Below, in pieces: positions 5,411-5,920 of a stretch of DNA of 5,920 bases (position 1 is the first letter of the stretch; each line of letters opens with the position of its first letter). A program made the translations under genes and the position numbers. This DNA is from Thermaceae bacterium. Its GTDB lineage: Bacteria > Deinococcota > Deinococci > Deinococcales > Marinithermaceae. The stretch spans positions 1-5,920 of the forward strand of contig JALVWZ010000421.1 of assembly GCA_027023115.1 (NCBI GenBank), written 5' to 3'. The notes under the pieces were generated by a model. The model had not been told where the DNA came from. It was given only the letters and a program-made list of their open reading frames with translations, and ran no database searches.

Positions 5411-5816
5411 CGGGCTCGAAAGCCGCTCGCAAAGCGCCTGCGTCGGGTACCGCCCAGTCGAGCTCCGTCCGCCCGCCGTCATAGCGCAGGAGCGCCGCCA
5501 GGCGGGCTCGTGAGTAGACGCGGTGCGGCCGCTCGGGGATGAACGCGGTCACCACGTCCACCCAGCGGGGTTTGGAGTAGTCGAGGACTACGTGCAGGGG
5601 CAGCTTGAGGCGGCCTCCAAAGACCATGTACCCCAGCACCAGCATCCGTTCGTCCTCCGGGTAGACGGCCAGCTCCCGCCCCCAACGAAGGGCGGTGAGA
5701 AGGTCGCGTTCGGTAAAACCCTCCTGCAGCATGTGCCGGGCAACGTGCGGTCCCAAGCGGTACTGGCCCGATTCGATCAAGGGTAGCAAACTGGACAGGC
5801 TGCGCAGCCTGGGCAT
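5400..5816 (-). CDS. DUF4258-like protein of unknown function
   Basis: A small soluble protein (138 residues) with no signal peptide or membrane segment. The core resembles DUF4258 as I remember it: RLGPHVARHM (20-29), a short helix with ERDLLTALRWG (36-46), YPEDERMLVLGY (52-63), LPLHVVLDY (72-80) and DVVTAFIPE (87-95). The H24 and H75 positions look conserved. The domain is small and somewhat like RelE/BrnT toxins, but the basic C-terminal tail (96-138) and the lack of an antitoxin partner argue against a simple toxin call. ATG 5816 is preceded by GGGAGG (5821-5826 on this strand), four bases away. It follows the upstream minus-strand gene by 19 bp and probably shares its transcript. Its stop codon touches the terminator of the convergent operon. 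Confidence 0.75.
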   Translation of the reverse strand: MPRLRSLSSLLPLIESGQYRLGPHVARHMLQEGFTERDLLTALRWGRELAVYPEDERMLVLGYMVFGGRLKLPLHVVLDYSKPRWVDVVTAFIPERPHRVYSRARLAALLRYDGGRTELDWAVPDAGALRAAFEPEKK

Positions 5817-5835
5817 GGCCCCTCCCGGTTTCAGA

Positions 5836-5920
5836 TTACAACGGCCGTTTGCCGGCGGCGATCACGGCCCCGTAGACCGCTTCGGCGCCGGCAGCCCTTA
5901 GCGCCCGTTCCACCGCACGA
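5836..5920 (-). CDS. C-terminal fragment of a ComF-like phosphoribosyltransferase (partial)
   Basis: Only the last 27 codons and the TAA stop are inside the window; the gene enters from the right edge on the minus strand. The visible peptide contains ERALRAAGAEAVYGAVIA and ends in GKRPL. The pattern of a helix with ALRAAGA, then a short strand with V-Y and a final A, resembles the end of ComF-type amidophosphoribosyltransferase-like proteins, which act in DNA uptake. Other PRTase-like or Rossmann-type proteins could end in the same way. That it is a real coding end is supported by high-GC codon use and a stop 19 bp before the next gene's start, with that gene's ribosome site in the gap. Confidence 0.5.
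   Translation of the reverse strand, partial: RAVERALRAAGAEAVYGAVIAAGKRPL

Overview
The window is GC-rich bacterial DNA. It is dominated by one complete plus-strand operon (647-5353) for a membrane-anchored, periplasmic molybdenum enzyme of the polysulfide/thiosulfate reductase (Psr/Phs) type. The predicted PsrB and PsrC lengths and several aligned PsrC residues are close to what I recall for Thermus thermophilus PsrABC. Together with the GC-rich coding and the style of the flanking genes, this points to the Thermaceae (Deinococcus-Thermus; something like Oceanithermus, Marinithermus or Thermus). That placement is inference, not a search result.

Layout. Positions 1-646 hold no credible gene but are full of structured DNA. 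There are two copies of a composite repeat, each a GC-rich palindrome flanked by 7-bp-periodic CCACG-type units. There is also a nested dyad, a short inverted repeat enclosing a 36-nt stretch with CRISPR-repeat-like ends, and two strong hairpins just upstream of the operon. The operon follows in the order TorD-family chaperone (647-1195), Tat-exported molybdopterin subunit PsrA (1179-3488), four-cluster ferredoxin-like PsrB (3489-4073), NrfD-family membrane subunit PsrC (4070-4864) and a secreted single-domain rhodanese (4904-5353). A perfect 10-bp hairpin with a T7 tract (5377-5410) ends it. On the minus strand, converging on that terminator, are a DUF4258-like protein (5400-5816) and, just upstream of it, the last 27 codons of a gene whose C-terminus resembles a ComF-type phosphoribosyltransferase (5836-5920, cut by the window edge).

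How the genes work together. The chaperone would hold and proofread apo-PsrA until the molybdenum bis-pyranopterin cofactor is inserted. PsrA, with PsrB as a likely hitchhiker, is exported by Tat and docks on PsrC. PsrC oxidises menaquinol and passes electrons through the PsrB clusters to the PsrA active site. The exported rhodanese could bind and deliver sulfane sulfur to PsrA, as Sud does for Wolinella Psr. The operon therefore most likely supports anaerobic sulfur-compound respiration, but the exact substrate (polysulfide, thiosulfate, or another sulfur oxyanion) cannot be read from sequence alone.

I see no wholly new protein system here. The most unusual material is the repeat-rich upstream region and the pairing of a Sud-like rhodanese with a Thermus-type Psr operon.
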